Shown: positions 41,815 through 50,634, counted from the first letter of the stretch. The stretch is DNA of 64,000 nucleotides from Cellulosimicrobium sp. ES-005 (GCF_040448685.1 NZ_CP159290.1:310001-374000); one strand, 5' to 3'. Made by a program: numbers and translations. The notes: generated by a model not told the origin, from the sequence alone.

Positions 41815-42261
41815 CTAGGGACACAGGCCGAGGCTGTCCGTCCGTGCGCTGTAGCGGAGGAACGGCGACGTGGTTCCCTCGGTGCAGAGGTCGACGTCCG
41901 TGGCGAGCGCGCGGCCCGTCTCGACGAGGAACCGGCAGACGACGTCGAACGTGGCCTGGTCATGGATCTCCCGGGCGTCGACGTCGAAAGCGATCTCGTC
42001 TCCGGGCCACAGGAACAGGTTCACCGACACCGTCGCGTCGGGATGAACGACGAGCGTTGGGGGCTCCCCGTCCTCGGTCGGGCGAAGACCGTCGGCATCC
42101 ATCGGCCGACCGTCCTGTTCGACCCTCCAACCGAGCGCCTGGTACCGCAGAAGGAGGAGAGCGGGGTCGGCTCCTGTCGTCCCGTGCACCAATCCGTCCG
42201 GCAGGCGTCCTTCGACGCTCTCGTCGAAGTGCCCGGAGACCTCGCGCCAGCGGATCCGCAT
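41815..42261 (-). CDS. Hypothetical protein
   Basis: 148 residues: MRIRWREVSGHFDESVEGRL, DPALLLLRYQALGWRVEQDGRPM, TLVVHPDATVSVNLFLWPGDEIAFDVDAR. Composition is soluble and coding-like. No family recognised. It overlaps nothing, and its stop lies 10 nt before the LLM gene start. Confidence 0.7.
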   Translation of the reverse strand: MRIRWREVSGHFDESVEGRLPDGLVHGTTGADPALLLLRYQALGWRVEQDGRPMDADGLRPTEDGEPPTLVVHPDATVSVNLFLWPGDEIAFDVDAREIHDQATFDVVCRFLVETGRALATDVDLCTEGTTSPFLRYSARTDSLGLCP

Positions 42262-42310
42262 GCCGCGAGACTAGCGGGCGCCGATCCTGGGCCCCGTCTA
42301 CGGTGTCGGT

Positions 42311-42610
42311 GTGATCCAGCACACCGTCGCCTTCCGCCTCGTCCACCCCGCCGGCAGCGCCGAGGAGGCCGAGTTCCTCGGCACCGCGCGCCGCACGCTC
42401 ACCGCGATCCCGGGGGTGCGGGACTTCACGGTCTCGCGCCAGGTGAGCGCCAAGAGCCCGCTGACGTTCCAGTTCTCCATGGTGTTCGACGACGACGCCG
42501 CGTACGCCGCGTACGACGCCCACCCGGACCACCGCGGGTTCGTCGCCGACCGCTGGGTGCCCGAGGTCGCGGAGTTCCAGGAGCTCGACCTCGTCCCGCT
42601 CGCCGACTGA
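42311..42610 (+). CDS. Dabb-family stress-response A/B barrel protein
   Basis: 99 residues: MIQHTVAFRLVHPAGS at the start, the IPGVRDFTVSRQVS turn, AYAAYDAHPDHRGFVADRWVPEVAEF. This is the dimeric alpha/beta-barrel (Dabb) family. Catalytic role unknown. GTG 42311. Confidence 0.88.
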   Translation: MIQHTVAFRLVHPAGSAEEAEFLGTARRTLTAIPGVRDFTVSRQVSAKSPLTFQFSMVFDDDAAYAAYDAHPDHRGFVADRWVPEVAEFQELDLVPLAD

Positions 42611-42635
42611 CTGCATCGCCGCCCGGTGCCTTCGC

Positions 42636-42704
42636 CGAGGTAGAACATCGCGTCGCGAGGTAGAGCTCGGCGCGTTCTACCTCGCGACCGGACGTTCTAC
42701 CTCG
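42636..42704. repeat. CGAGGTAGA repeat locus C (two inverted pairs)
   Basis: CGAGGTAGA at 42636-42644, CGAGGTAGAG at 42656-42665, then the complementary TTCTACCTCG at 42675-42684 and 42695-42704. The two orientations face each other. Between the Dabb gene stop and the next LLM gene. Confidence 0.85.
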
Positions 42705-42759
42705 CGGGACGGGGGCTCCTGCGGGCGGGGGCAGTCGCCCGGTGTGGCAGGGTGACGGC

Positions 42760-43692
42760 ATGACCCAGATCGACCTGCGCATCTTCACCGAGCCCCAGCA
42801 GGGCGCCTCCTACGACGACCTCCTCGCGGTCGCGAAGGCCACCGAGGACCTCGGGTTCGACGCCTTCTTCCGCTCCGACCACTACCTCGTCATGGGCGAC
42901 GGCGACGGGCTGCCCGGCCCGACCGACGCGTGGACGACGCTCGCCGGCCTGGCCCGCGAGACGAGCCGCATCCGGCTCGGCACGCTCGTGTCGTCGGCGA
43001 CGTTCCGCCACCCGGGCGTGCTGGCGATCCAGGTCGCGCAGGTCGACCAGATGTCGGGCGGTCGCGTGGAGCTCGGGCTCGGCGCGGGCTGGTTCGCGCG
43101 CGAGCACGAGGCGTACGGCATCCCGTTCCCGGAGAAGCGGTTCGGGATCCTCGAGGAGCAGCTCGCGGTGATCACCGGGCTGTGGGAGACGCCGGTCGGG
43201 GAGACGTTCTCGTTCAGCGGCGAGCACTACACGCTCACCGACTCCCCGGCCCTGCCGAAGCCCGCGCAGGAGCACGTCCCGGTGATCGTCGGCGGCCACG
43301 GTCCCCGGCGCACCCCGGCGCTCGCGGCCCGGTACGCGAGCGAGTTCAACGCGGCGTTCCCCGACCCGGGCGTCCTGCCCGACCGGTTCGAGAACGTGCG
43401 CGCCGCGTGCCTTGACGCCGACCGTGACCCCGACTCGCTCGTGTACTCGGCGGCGTTCGTCGTCGCGGTGGGCAAGGACGAGGCGGAGTTCCGCCGTCGG
43501 GCCGACGCGATCGGGCGCGAGCCCGACGAGGTGCGCCGCAACGGCCTGGCCGGGACGGTCTCCGAGGTCGCGGACAAGATCGCCGCCGCGGCCGAGCAGG
43601 GCGCGACGCGCTTCTACCTCCAGGTGCTCGACCTGCACGACCTCGACCACCTCGACCTCATCGCGTCTGAGGTCGTGCCGCAGCTGCCCTGA
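42760..43692 (+). CDS. LLM-class F420-dependent oxidoreductase
   Basis: 310 residues: MTQIDLRIFTEPQQGASYDDLLAVAKATEDLGFDAFFRSDHYL, RIRLGTLVSSATFRHPGVLAIQVAQVDQMSGGRVELGLGAGWF, VPVIVGGHGPRRTPALAARYASEFN, GTVSEVADKIAAAAEQGATRFYLQVLD. Typical F420-dependent luciferase-like fold (LLM F420 family). ATG 42760, not the upstream 42742. Preceded by repeat locus C. Confidence 0.92.
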   Translation: MTQIDLRIFTEPQQGASYDDLLAVAKATEDLGFDAFFRSDHYLVMGDGDGLPGPTDAWTTLAGLARETSRIRLGTLVSSATFRHPGVLAIQVAQVDQMSGGRVELGLGAGWFAREHEAYGIPFPEKRFGILEEQLAVITGLWETPVGETFSFSGEHYTLTDSPALPKPAQEHVPVIVGGHGPRRTPALAARYASEFNAAFPDPGVLPDRFENVRAACLDADRDPDSLVYSAAFVVAVGKDEAEFRRRADAIGREPDEVRRNGLAGTVSEVADKIAAAAEQGATRFYLQVLDLHDLDHLDLIASEVVPQLP

Positions 43693-43883
43693 CCGTCCGT
43701 GCCCGCGTCGCGACGTCAGGCTCGTCGCGACGTGGGCATCGTCGACGGCGACCGCGACCGCGACCGCGGCCGGTGCCGTCCGCCCGCCGCAGGCGTCCAC
43801 CCGTCGGACGCCCGGCGCGCCGGCGCCGTGAATTCTCCGTTTCCGCCCGTGAACGACTCGTTTCCGGCTCGTGCGGGTCGCCG

Positions 43884-43903
43884 CCGGGTGAGCGCTCACC
43901 CGG
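43884..43903. promoter_or_regulatory. Perfect 20-bp palindrome, possible operator
   Basis: CCGGGTGAGCGCTCACCCGG. The central GTGAGCGCTCAC is the classic LacI/GntR-type dyad half-site style. Upstream of the GT2 gene by about 450 nt. The core matches the GAGCGCTC dyad of LacI-family sugar regulators. Confidence 0.55.
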
Positions 43904-44090
43904 TCGCGTACGACGGCGTCCGACCGGGTCGGGAACGGCACCGCACCAACGATCCGGCGCACCTCGACGACGTGGCGCCGCCCGCGGCCCGGCCCGTTCA
44001 CATCTGACCTGGGGCGGAAGAGAGGCCGTCGCGTCACCCCGCACGACCCGTGACAAGCCCGCCCGGCACCGCTACGTTCGGCGCAGACGA

Positions 44091-44120
44091 CGAGGTGGCC
44101 CGCTGGTGCGGGCCACCTCG
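44091..44120 (+). terminator. Strong stem-loop in the leader
   Basis: CGAGGTGGCCCGC (44091-44103) / GCGGGCCACCTCG (44108-44120), 13 bp, loop TGGT. No U-tract. May end readthrough from the LLM gene or act as an attenuator. Confidence 0.55.
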
Positions 44121-44356
44121 ACCCGTCTCGGCCCGCGCTCGACCGGCTCGGCCGCACCGCACGTCCCGCACGGCACCGCACCGCACGTCCCGCACGGCAC
44201 CGCACCACGTCACGACACGCACCACGTCACGACGCCGACGACGTCGCCGCACCCGGGCTCTCGACGACCCGGCGGGTCCGCCCGCCGTCGTCCGCCGTCG
44301 GCCCGACCGCGCCCCCGGAGGATTCCCGGGGTCCCGTCGAGAGCCGGAGGTCTGCG

Positions 44357-46201
44357 ATGCCCGTCTCCGAGTTCGACCGCCTGGTCGTCACCCCGCGCCG
44401 TACGCAGCACGTGCGGCCCGCGACGTTCGGCCCGAGCGCCGACGTCGACCGCCCGACCGGCCCGCCGCGCGACGAGAACTCCGCCGCGCGCTCGCCGTCG
44501 CTCGTCATGATCATGCTGCTGGCGACGCTCGGCGTCGTCGCGTACGCGGTGTTCCTGCTCAACCCGGCCAACCGCGGCGACGCGCTGCCGTACGTCATGG
44601 TCATCACGGCCGAGTCGGTGCTCGTCGCCCAGGCGCTGCTGGCGATGTGGACCGTCCTGTCGAGCGGGCACGACCCGCGCGGGTTCTCGTTCCACCACGC
44701 GAAGGACCGCCTGTTCGACGTCCCCGAGATCATCCGCGACGGCGCCGAGGACGACCCGACGCGCTGGAACCTGTACCTCCACGACCGTCCCGTCACGGTC
44801 GACGTCCTCATCACGACCTACGGCGAGGACCTCGACACCATCGCGCGCACGGTGCGCGCCGCCGTCGCGGTCCGCGGCACCCACCGCACGTGGGTGCTCG
44901 ACGACGGCCGGTCCGACGACGTCCGTGACCTCGCCGCCCAGCTCGGGGCGCGCTACGTGCGACGGCTGTCGAGCAACGGCGCGAAGGCCGGCAACGTCAA
45001 CCACGCGCTCGCCATCGCCAAGGGCGACTTCTTCGTCATCCTCGACGCCGACTTCGTCGCCAGGCCCGAGCTCCTCGTGGAGACCGTGCCGTTCTTCGTC
45101 AAGGACGACGTCGCGTTCGTCCAGACGCCGCAGACCTACGGCAACCTCGACAACCTCATCTCGCGCGGCGCCGGGTACATGCAGGCCGTCTTCTACCGGT
45201 TCGTGCAGCCTGGCCGCAACCGCTTCAACGCCGCGTTCTGCGTCGGGACCAACGTGATCTTCCGCCGCGCCGCGATCGACGACATCGGCGGCTTGCACAC
45301 CGACTCCAAGTCCGAGGACGTGTGGACGTCGCTCATGCTCCACGAGCGCGGGTGGCGCACGATCTACATCCCCACGACGCTCGCGGTCGGCGACACCCCG
45401 GAGACCGTCGAGGCGTACACCAAGCAGCAGCTGCGCTGGGCGACCGGCGGGTTCGAGATCCTGCTCCAGCACAACCCGCTCAGCCCGCGCCGCACCCTCA
45501 CGCTCGACCAGCGGCTCCAGTACACCGTCACCGCGACGCACTACCTCGCGGGCATCGCGCCGCTCGTGCTGCTGCTCGTGCCGCCGCTGCAGATCTACCT
45601 CGACCTCACGCCCATGAACCTCACCATCTCGTGGGGCACGTGGCTGCTCTACTACGCGGGCTTCTACGTGCTCCAGATCGCCATCGCGTTCTTCACGCTC
45701 GGGTCGTTCCGGTGGGAGGTGCTCATGCTCGCGTCCGTGTCGTTCCCCATCTACACCACGGCCCTGTGGAACGCGCTGACCGGCAAGGAGCAGGCGTGGC
45801 ACGTGACCGGCAGCAAGGGGAAGGTCACGTCGCCGTTCAACTACATGATCCCGCAGGTGCTGTTCTTCGCGTTCCTGCTCGTGACGTCGGTGGTCGGGGC
45901 CTGGAAGGAGTGGGGCGACCCGATGCCGAGCCTCGCGCTCGCCTGGAACGTCACCAACACGCTGATCCTCGGCGCGTTCGTCGTGACGGCCCTCCGAGAG
46001 TCGCGGTCGACGCGCCTGGCGGCTCGGGACGGAGGGCGTTTGGTCCGGCCGCGAGACGGAGCGGCCGCGGCCGTCGTCGACGAGGCGTTGTCGGCGCGGC
46101 TCGGCGTGGAGGTGACGGTCGGCGTCGGGACGCGGGCCGGGAGGCGGCGGGCGCGCCGTGGCGGGGACTCGTCGTCCGGACCTGTCGGAGGTGTCGCATG
46201 A
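44357..46201 (+). CDS. GT2 family processive beta-glycan synthase (cellulose/curdlan-synthase-like)
   Basis: 614 residues. Membrane helices lie at residues about 48-70 and 78-98. The catalytic domain has the processive GT2 series: VDVLITTYGEDLDTI, LDDGRSDDV, VILDADFVARPELL (DxD), SKSEDVW (catalytic Asp) and the acceptor box QQLRW. It then has four or more helices (LAGIAPLVLLLVPPLQIYL, GTWLLYYAGFYVLQIAIAFFTL, QVLFFAFLLVTSVVGAW). It polymerises UDP-glucose or a similar sugar and extrudes the chain. The downstream HlyD-like and GH81 genes favour a beta-1,3 or mixed-linkage glucan over cellulose. No PilZ domain is seen. Overlaps the next gene as ATGA. Confidence 0.92.
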   Translation: MPVSEFDRLVVTPRRTQHVRPATFGPSADVDRPTGPPRDENSAARSPSLVMIMLLATLGVVAYAVFLLNPANRGDALPYVMVITAESVLVAQALLAMWTVLSSGHDPRGFSFHHAKDRLFDVPEIIRDGAEDDPTRWNLYLHDRPVTVDVLITTYGEDLDTIARTVRAAVAVRGTHRTWVLDDGRSDDVRDLAAQLGARYVRRLSSNGAKAGNVNHALAIAKGDFFVILDADFVARPELLVETVPFFVKDDVAFVQTPQTYGNLDNLISRGAGYMQAVFYRFVQPGRNRFNAAFCVGTNVIFRRAAIDDIGGLHTDSKSEDVWTSLMLHERGWRTIYIPTTLAVGDTPETVEAYTKQQLRWATGGFEILLQHNPLSPRRTLTLDQRLQYTVTATHYLAGIAPLVLLLVPPLQIYLDLTPMNLTISWGTWLLYYAGFYVLQIAIAFFTLGSFRWEVLMLASVSFPIYTTALWNALTGKEQAWHVTGSKGKVTSPFNYMIPQVLFFAFLLVTSVVGAWKEWGDPMPSLALAWNVTNTLILGAFVVTALRESRSTRLAARDGGRLVRPRDGAAAAVVDEALSARLGVEVTVGVGTRAGRRRARRGGDSSSGPVGGVA

Positions 46202-46929
46202 CCTGGTCGAACCGCTTCCGCCTCGTGGGCGGGCTGCTCGTGGTCGTGCTCGTGTGCGCGGCGCTCACGCTCGTCATGAACCGGCGCCTCGGGCAGGCGA
46301 CGAGCACCACGGCGACCATCCGGGCCGAGGTGCTCGACGTCGGCAGCGACTACGCGGGGACCGTCACCGCGGCGGAGGTCGCCGAGGGGGACGAGGTCGC
46401 CGCGGGCGACCCGCTGTTCACCGTGAGCAGCCTGACGCTCCAGCACGACATCGCGCTCGGGCTCGTCAGCGCCGACACGTCCGCGTACCAGGTGGCGCCC
46501 GACGGGACGATCACGCTCGTCGCGCCCTACGACGCCGTGGTCACCGACGTCACGACCCGCGAGGGCGGGTTCGTCCAGGCCGGCGAGGTGATCGCGTCGC
46601 TCGAGCGCGAAGGGTCGCTGTTCGTCGACGCCCGGCTGACGCTCGACCCGAGCGACTTCGCGCGCGTCCGCCAGGGCGCGGAGGTCACGGTCGTGCTGCC
46701 GAACCAGGTGGAGGTCGCGGGTGAGGTCGCGTCGGTCGCGGTGCAGAACACCGCCAACCAGGCGGAGGCCACGATCGAGGTCACGAGCGACGCGCTTGTG
46801 CGCGGTGCGGAGCACGGCCTCGTCGCGTCGGGCACGCCCGTCACGGCGAGCATCGAGCTGCACGACGACGGCCCGCTCGCCGGGGTCGACGAGTCGTTCG
46901 GCGCGTTCCTCCGCAAGGTGGGGCTGTGA
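46198..46929 (+). CDS. HlyD/MFP-like periplasmic adaptor of the glucan synthase
   Basis: 243 residues. One N-terminal anchor helix (LVGGLLVVVLVCAALTLVM). A lipoyl-like beta-barrel hairpin region follows: ATIRAEVLDVGSDYAGTVTAAEVAEGDEVAAGDPLFTVSS, VAPYDAVVTDVTTREGGFVQAGEVIASL. The coiled-coil hairpin of true HlyD proteins is almost absent. Bacterial beta-glucan synthases often need such a membrane-fusion partner. Its stop overlaps the GH81 start, so it sits in a tight three-gene operon. Confidence 0.85.
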   Translation: MTWSNRFRLVGGLLVVVLVCAALTLVMNRRLGQATSTTATIRAEVLDVGSDYAGTVTAAEVAEGDEVAAGDPLFTVSSLTLQHDIALGLVSADTSAYQVAPDGTITLVAPYDAVVTDVTTREGGFVQAGEVIASLEREGSLFVDARLTLDPSDFARVRQGAEVTVVLPNQVEVAGEVASVAVQNTANQAEATIEVTSDALVRGAEHGLVASGTPVTASIELHDDGPLAGVDESFGAFLRKVGL

Positions 46930-49094
46930 CGCCCCGCCAGGGTCGACCCGTCCGTCACGAGATCGACCCCCCGAAGGTCGATCTCGGACGCTCGGGCCGA
47001 TCTCGCGGACGGGCCGTCGTGGTGGTGCTCGCATCGGCAGCGCTCGTCACCGGGTGCGGGCTGTTCGAGACGGACGTGTCGCCCGGGGCGACGGGGCCGC
47101 CCGGGGCGGGCTCTGCCGTCGGGCACCCCGCCGCGGACCTGACCGGGACCGTCCCCCACGTCGACCCGTCGATCCTGCCGCAGGAGTCGGTCGCTCCGAT
47201 GCCCACCACCCGGCTCGCGGACGGCCTGGTGCCGCCGACCAACCGCTGGTTCTCCGGGCTGGTGTTCGGCGACGAGCCGCTGCCGGTGTTCCCCGTGCCG
47301 CTCGCGTTCGGCGTGACCGACGGCGGGTTCGCGTTCGGCCTGCCCGACGTCGAGGTCACCGAGCAGTCGATCCTCGGCCCGTTCGTGCCGCGGGTCGGCG
47401 TGGACGTCGGGGCGGAGTCGGTCGAGGTCACCGCCTACGACACCGCGTCCGTCACGGTCGACCTGCTCGACGCAGGCTCCGTCCTGGGGACGGTGGCCCT
47501 CGTCGAGGGGTCGCCCGTCCTGCGGTACACCGCGGCGACGGACCAGACGGCGGCGCTCACCGTCGCGTTCGACGCGGCGGACGGGCTCGTCACGACCGAG
47601 GCGGGCGGACGCGAGTACGTGCTGGTCGGGGCGGAGGGCGCGCTGTCCGACGACGGTCGTTCGCTCGACCTCGCCGCGGGCGACTCCGTCGCGTGGTTCC
47701 CCGTGCCCGACGGCGCCCCGGACGGTGCCGTCGCGACGCTCGCCGAGGCGGCCGCGCACCCCGTCACGGGCACGACCCTCACGTACGGCGTGGCCGACGA
47801 CGCCGCCACCACGGCGATCACCTACGAGACCGGGAGTGACGAGCCCGGGCCGGGGACCGTCGTCGTGCGGCTGCCGCACCAGCGCGAGAGCGACGGCGCG
47901 TCGTGCGGCCTGGGCACCTACGCGACCGTGCTCGGGACGGTCGACGTGTGCACGGCGAGCACGCTCGGCTGGTCGAGTCCCGCCGTCGAACCCGCCGGAA
48001 CGCTCGACCTCTCCGGGCTGGGCGAGAACGAGACGACGGAGCTCGCCGACCAGGTGCGGGCCGACGCCGCGGCGCTCGAGGCGGGGTCTCTCGAGGTGCC
48101 GTCGGACACGTACTTCGGCGGCAAGGCGCTCGCGCGCGACGCGAACCTGCTCGCCCTCGCCGAACAGCTCGGGCTCGACGACGTCGCGGCGCCGCTGCGC
48201 GACGACCTCTCGGCCGCGCTGCGCGAGTGGGCCGAGCCCTCCGGCTGCGGGGAGCGCGACGCGCGCTGCTTCGTCTACGACCCCGAGGTGCGCAGCGTCG
48301 TCGGGCGGACGCCGTCGTTCGGCTCGGACGAGCTCAACGACCACCACTTCCACTACGGGTACTTCCTCTACGCCGCGGGCGTCGTCGCAGCCGACGACCC
48401 GGCGCTCGCCGCGGACCTCGCGCCCGTGCTCGACCTGCTCGCCGCGGACGTCGCGTCCGGCGCGGGCGACGAGGACTTCCCGGCGCTGCGCGTGTTCGAC
48501 GCGTACGCCGGCCACTCGTGGGCGTCGGGGTACGCGCCCTTCGCGGACGGGAACAACCAGGAGTCCGCGTCCGAGGCGGTGTCCGCGTGGAACGGGCTGG
48601 CGCTGTGGGCGCAGGCGTCGGGGGACGCGACGCTCGAGGCGCAGGCGCGCTGGCTGCTGTCCGCCGAGGCGGCGTCGGCGCGCGCGTACTGGACCGACGT
48701 CGACCGCGACGACCCGGCGCTCGACGGGTTCGGGCACACCGTGACGTCGCTCGTGTGGGGCGGCAAGCGCGACTGGGCCACGTGGTTCAGCGCCGAGCCG
48801 AGCGCGATGCTCGGCATCCTCGTGCTGCCGACGCAGCCCGTCGCCGGCTACCTCGCGGGCGACCCGGAGCGCATCCGGGCGAACCTCGACGAGGCGCTCG
48901 CGGGCCCCCGCGACGACCCCGCGTCGTGGGACGTGCTGTTCGGCGACCAGCTCCTCATGTACGCGGCGCTCGCCGGCCCGGACGACGCCGCGGCCGCACT
49001 GGAGGTCGCCCGCACCCTCCCGGCGGAACGCATCGACGACGGCACCACCCGCAGCTACCTCCTGGCATGGCTCCAGGTGCACGCGGCCGCGTAG
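46926..49094 (+). CDS. GH81 endo-beta-1,3-glucanase lipoprotein
   Basis: 722 residues. RSGRSRGRAVVVVLASAALVTGC is a lipoprotein signal (Cys44), so the enzyme sits on the outer face of the membrane. The GH81 domain starts PTNRWFSGLVFGD and later has FGSDELNDHHFHYGYFLYAAG (catalytic Asp) and FADGNNQESASEAVSAWNGLALWAQ (catalytic Glu pair). It cleaves internal beta-1,3-glucan bonds. GTG 46926 gives a 43-residue pre-lipobox part and contains a hairpin in its first codons. In an operon with a glucan synthase it may trim or edit the product. Confidence 0.93.
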   Translation: MTPRQGRPVRHEIDPPKVDLGRSGRSRGRAVVVVLASAALVTGCGLFETDVSPGATGPPGAGSAVGHPAADLTGTVPHVDPSILPQESVAPMPTTRLADGLVPPTNRWFSGLVFGDEPLPVFPVPLAFGVTDGGFAFGLPDVEVTEQSILGPFVPRVGVDVGAESVEVTAYDTASVTVDLLDAGSVLGTVALVEGSPVLRYTAATDQTAALTVAFDAADGLVTTEAGGREYVLVGAEGALSDDGRSLDLAAGDSVAWFPVPDGAPDGAVATLAEAAAHPVTGTTLTYGVADDAATTAITYETGSDEPGPGTVVVRLPHQRESDGASCGLGTYATVLGTVDVCTASTLGWSSPAVEPAGTLDLSGLGENETTELADQVRADAAALEAGSLEVPSDTYFGGKALARDANLLALAEQLGLDDVAAPLRDDLSAALREWAEPSGCGERDARCFVYDPEVRSVVGRTPSFGSDELNDHHFHYGYFLYAAGVVAADDPALAADLAPVLDLLAADVASGAGDEDFPALRVFDAYAGHSWASGYAPFADGNNQESASEAVSAWNGLALWAQASGDATLEAQARWLLSAEAASARAYWTDVDRDDPALDGFGHTVTSLVWGGKRDWATWFSAEPSAMLGILVLPTQPVAGYLAGDPERIRANLDEALAGPRDDPASWDVLFGDQLLMYAALAGPDDAAAALEVARTLPAERIDDGTTRSYLLAWLQVHAAA
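46958..46986 (+). repeat. Stem-loop inside the GH81 start region
   Basis: CGAGATCGACC (46958-46968) / GGTCGATCTCG (46976-46986), loop CCCCGAA, inside codons 11-21 of the GH81 gene. A third imperfect copy of the arm, CCGATCTCGCG, follows at about 46997. A hairpin so near the start could slow translation. Confidence 0.7.
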
Positions 49095-49100
49095 CACCGC

Positions 49101-49162
49101 CGCCGAACCCGGGGTCGTTCCTCACCGGACCGCCCGCGTGGGGAGCAACCCCGGGTTCGGCG
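49101..49162. terminator. GAACCCGGG-family palindrome, copy 1 (terminator of GH81)
   Basis: 15-bp perfect stem CGCCGAACCCGGGGT (49101-49115) / ACCCCGGGTTCGGCG (49148-49162), with further weaker pairing inside. It follows the GH81 stop by 7 nt. Three more copies of this element lie within the next 2.7 kb. Confidence 0.8.
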
Positions 49163-49214
49163 GGCACTACCCTGCTCCGGGGGTCTTCACACGAACTTCA
49201 CGGACGGGAGAGAC

Positions 49215-50549
49215 ATGAGCGCCATCGGGTGGCGGTTGCACGGGAACGGGAAGACGGTCGCGCCGGGGGACGTCGTCGACCCGGACGAGCGGCTGACCTG
49301 GCCGCGGACCATCGGGATCGGCATGCAGCACGTCGTCGCCATGTTCGGCGCGACGTTCCTCGTGCCGCTGCTCACCGGGTTCTCGCCCGCGACGACGCTG
49401 TTCTTCTCCGCGATCGGCACCGTCGGGTTCCTGCTCATCACGCGCAACCGGCTGCCGAGCTACCTCGGGTCGAGCTTCGCGTTCATCGCCCCGATCGGTG
49501 CGGCGACGATGTCGCAGGGCCAGTCCGTCGCCGTCGGCGGCATCCTCGTCACCGGCCTCGTGCTCGCCGCGGTCGGCCTGCTCGTGCACGTCGCGGGCGC
49601 GCGATGGATCGACGTCGTCATGCCGCCGATCGTCACGGGCACGATCGTCGCGCTCATCGGCCTCAACCTCGCCCCGGCCGCGTGGGACAACTTCGAGAAG
49701 GCGCCGGTCACGGCGCTCGTCACGCTCGGGTCGATCATCCTGGTGAGCGTCCTGTTCAAGGGCATCCTCGGGCGCCTGTCGATCCTGGTCGGGGTCGTGG
49801 TCGGCTACGTCGCGGCGCTGCTCCAGGGCGAGGTCGACTTCACCGACATGCGCAAGGCTGACTGGATCGGGTTCCCCGAGTTCGTCACGCCCACGTTCGA
49901 CGTCGCCGTGCTCGGCCTGTTCGTGCCCGTCGTGCTCGTGCTCATCGCGGAGAACGTCGGGCACGTGAAGTCGGTCGCGGCGATGACCGGCAAGAACCTC
50001 GACGACCTCACCGGCCGCGCCCTCTTCGCGGACGGCCTCGCGACCACGTTCGCGGGCATCGGCGGCGGGTCCGGCACGACCACGTACGCCGAGAACATCG
50101 GCGTCATGGCGGCGACGCGCGTCTACTCGACCGCGGCGTACTGGGTCGCGGCGGCGACCGCCCTGGTGCTCTCGCTCTCGCCGAAGTTCGGTGAGCTCAT
50201 CGCGACCATCCCCGCCGGGGTCCTGGGCGGTGCGGCGACGATGCTCTACGGCATGATCGGCATCCTCGGCGCGCGCATCTGGGTGCAGAACAAGGTCGAC
50301 TTCTCCAACCCGGTCAACCTCACGACCGCCGCCGTGCCGCTCGTCGTCGGCATCGCCAACTTCACGTGGGTCGTCGGCGACCTGACGTTCGAGGGCATCG
50401 CGCTCGGCACCGCGGCGGCGCTCGTGATCTACCACCTCATGCGGACCATCGCGCGGTGGCGCGGCACGACCCAGGAGCCCGCCAGCCCGGCGTCGGCCCC
50501 TGGCGGCGACGAGCCGATCGTCCACGACGCGGTCGAGGACGCCCGCTGA
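49215..50549 (+). CDS. NCS2-family uracil/xanthine permease
   Basis: 444 residues with about 14 helices. NCS2 features: TIGIGMQHVVAMFGATFLVPLLTGFSP, LPSYLGSSFAFIAPI, VVMPPIVTGTIVALIGLNLA, IAENVGHVKSVAAMTGKNL, GIGGGSGTTTYAENIGVMAATRVYS. The QH in helix 1 and the TTTYAENIG box are the substrate site. Imports uracil or xanthine with protons. ATG 49215 with GGGAGAG. Confidence 0.94.
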   Translation: MSAIGWRLHGNGKTVAPGDVVDPDERLTWPRTIGIGMQHVVAMFGATFLVPLLTGFSPATTLFFSAIGTVGFLLITRNRLPSYLGSSFAFIAPIGAATMSQGQSVAVGGILVTGLVLAAVGLLVHVAGARWIDVVMPPIVTGTIVALIGLNLAPAAWDNFEKAPVTALVTLGSIILVSVLFKGILGRLSILVGVVVGYVAALLQGEVDFTDMRKADWIGFPEFVTPTFDVAVLGLFVPVVLVLIAENVGHVKSVAAMTGKNLDDLTGRALFADGLATTFAGIGGGSGTTTYAENIGVMAATRVYSTAAYWVAAATALVLSLSPKFGELIATIPAGVLGGAATMLYGMIGILGARIWVQNKVDFSNPVNLTTAAVPLVVGIANFTWVVGDLTFEGIALGTAAALVIYHLMRTIARWRGTTQEPASPASAPGGDEPIVHDAVEDAR

Positions 50550-50565
50550 CGGACCCCCGCCCGAT

Positions 50566-50625
50566 GCCGAACCCGGGATCTCTCCCCAGCCGAAGCCTTC
50601 GCTGGGGAGCGGGCCCGGGTTCGGC
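50566..50625. terminator. GAACCCGGG-family palindrome, copy 2
   Basis: Outer stem GCCGAACCCGGG (50566-50577) / CCCGGGTTCGGC (50614-50625); inner stem CTCCCCAGC (50582-50590) / GCTGGGGAG (50601-50609). Between convergent permease and AbiEi/DUF559-type genes, so it likely terminates both. Confidence 0.8.
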
Positions 50626-50634
50626 GTCCTCACG

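Larger units (their letters stand above)
43693..44356. other. Long leader region of the beta-glucan operon
   Basis: About 660 bp without a credible gene. It contains a perfect 20-bp palindrome CCGGGTGAGCGCTCACCCGG (43884-43903), a 13-bp stem-loop (44091-44120), and two direct repeats just before the gene: CGCACCGCACGTCCCGCACGG-like units twice, then CACCACGTCACGAC twice, within about 44150-44235. The size suggests a long 5' region with regulatory sites. Confidence 0.5.

Noticed and set aside
44357-46201. Cellulose synthase BcsA
   Set aside because: No PilZ domain, no BcsB-type partner and no GH8/BcsZ; the adaptor and GH81 neighbours fit a different beta-glucan better.
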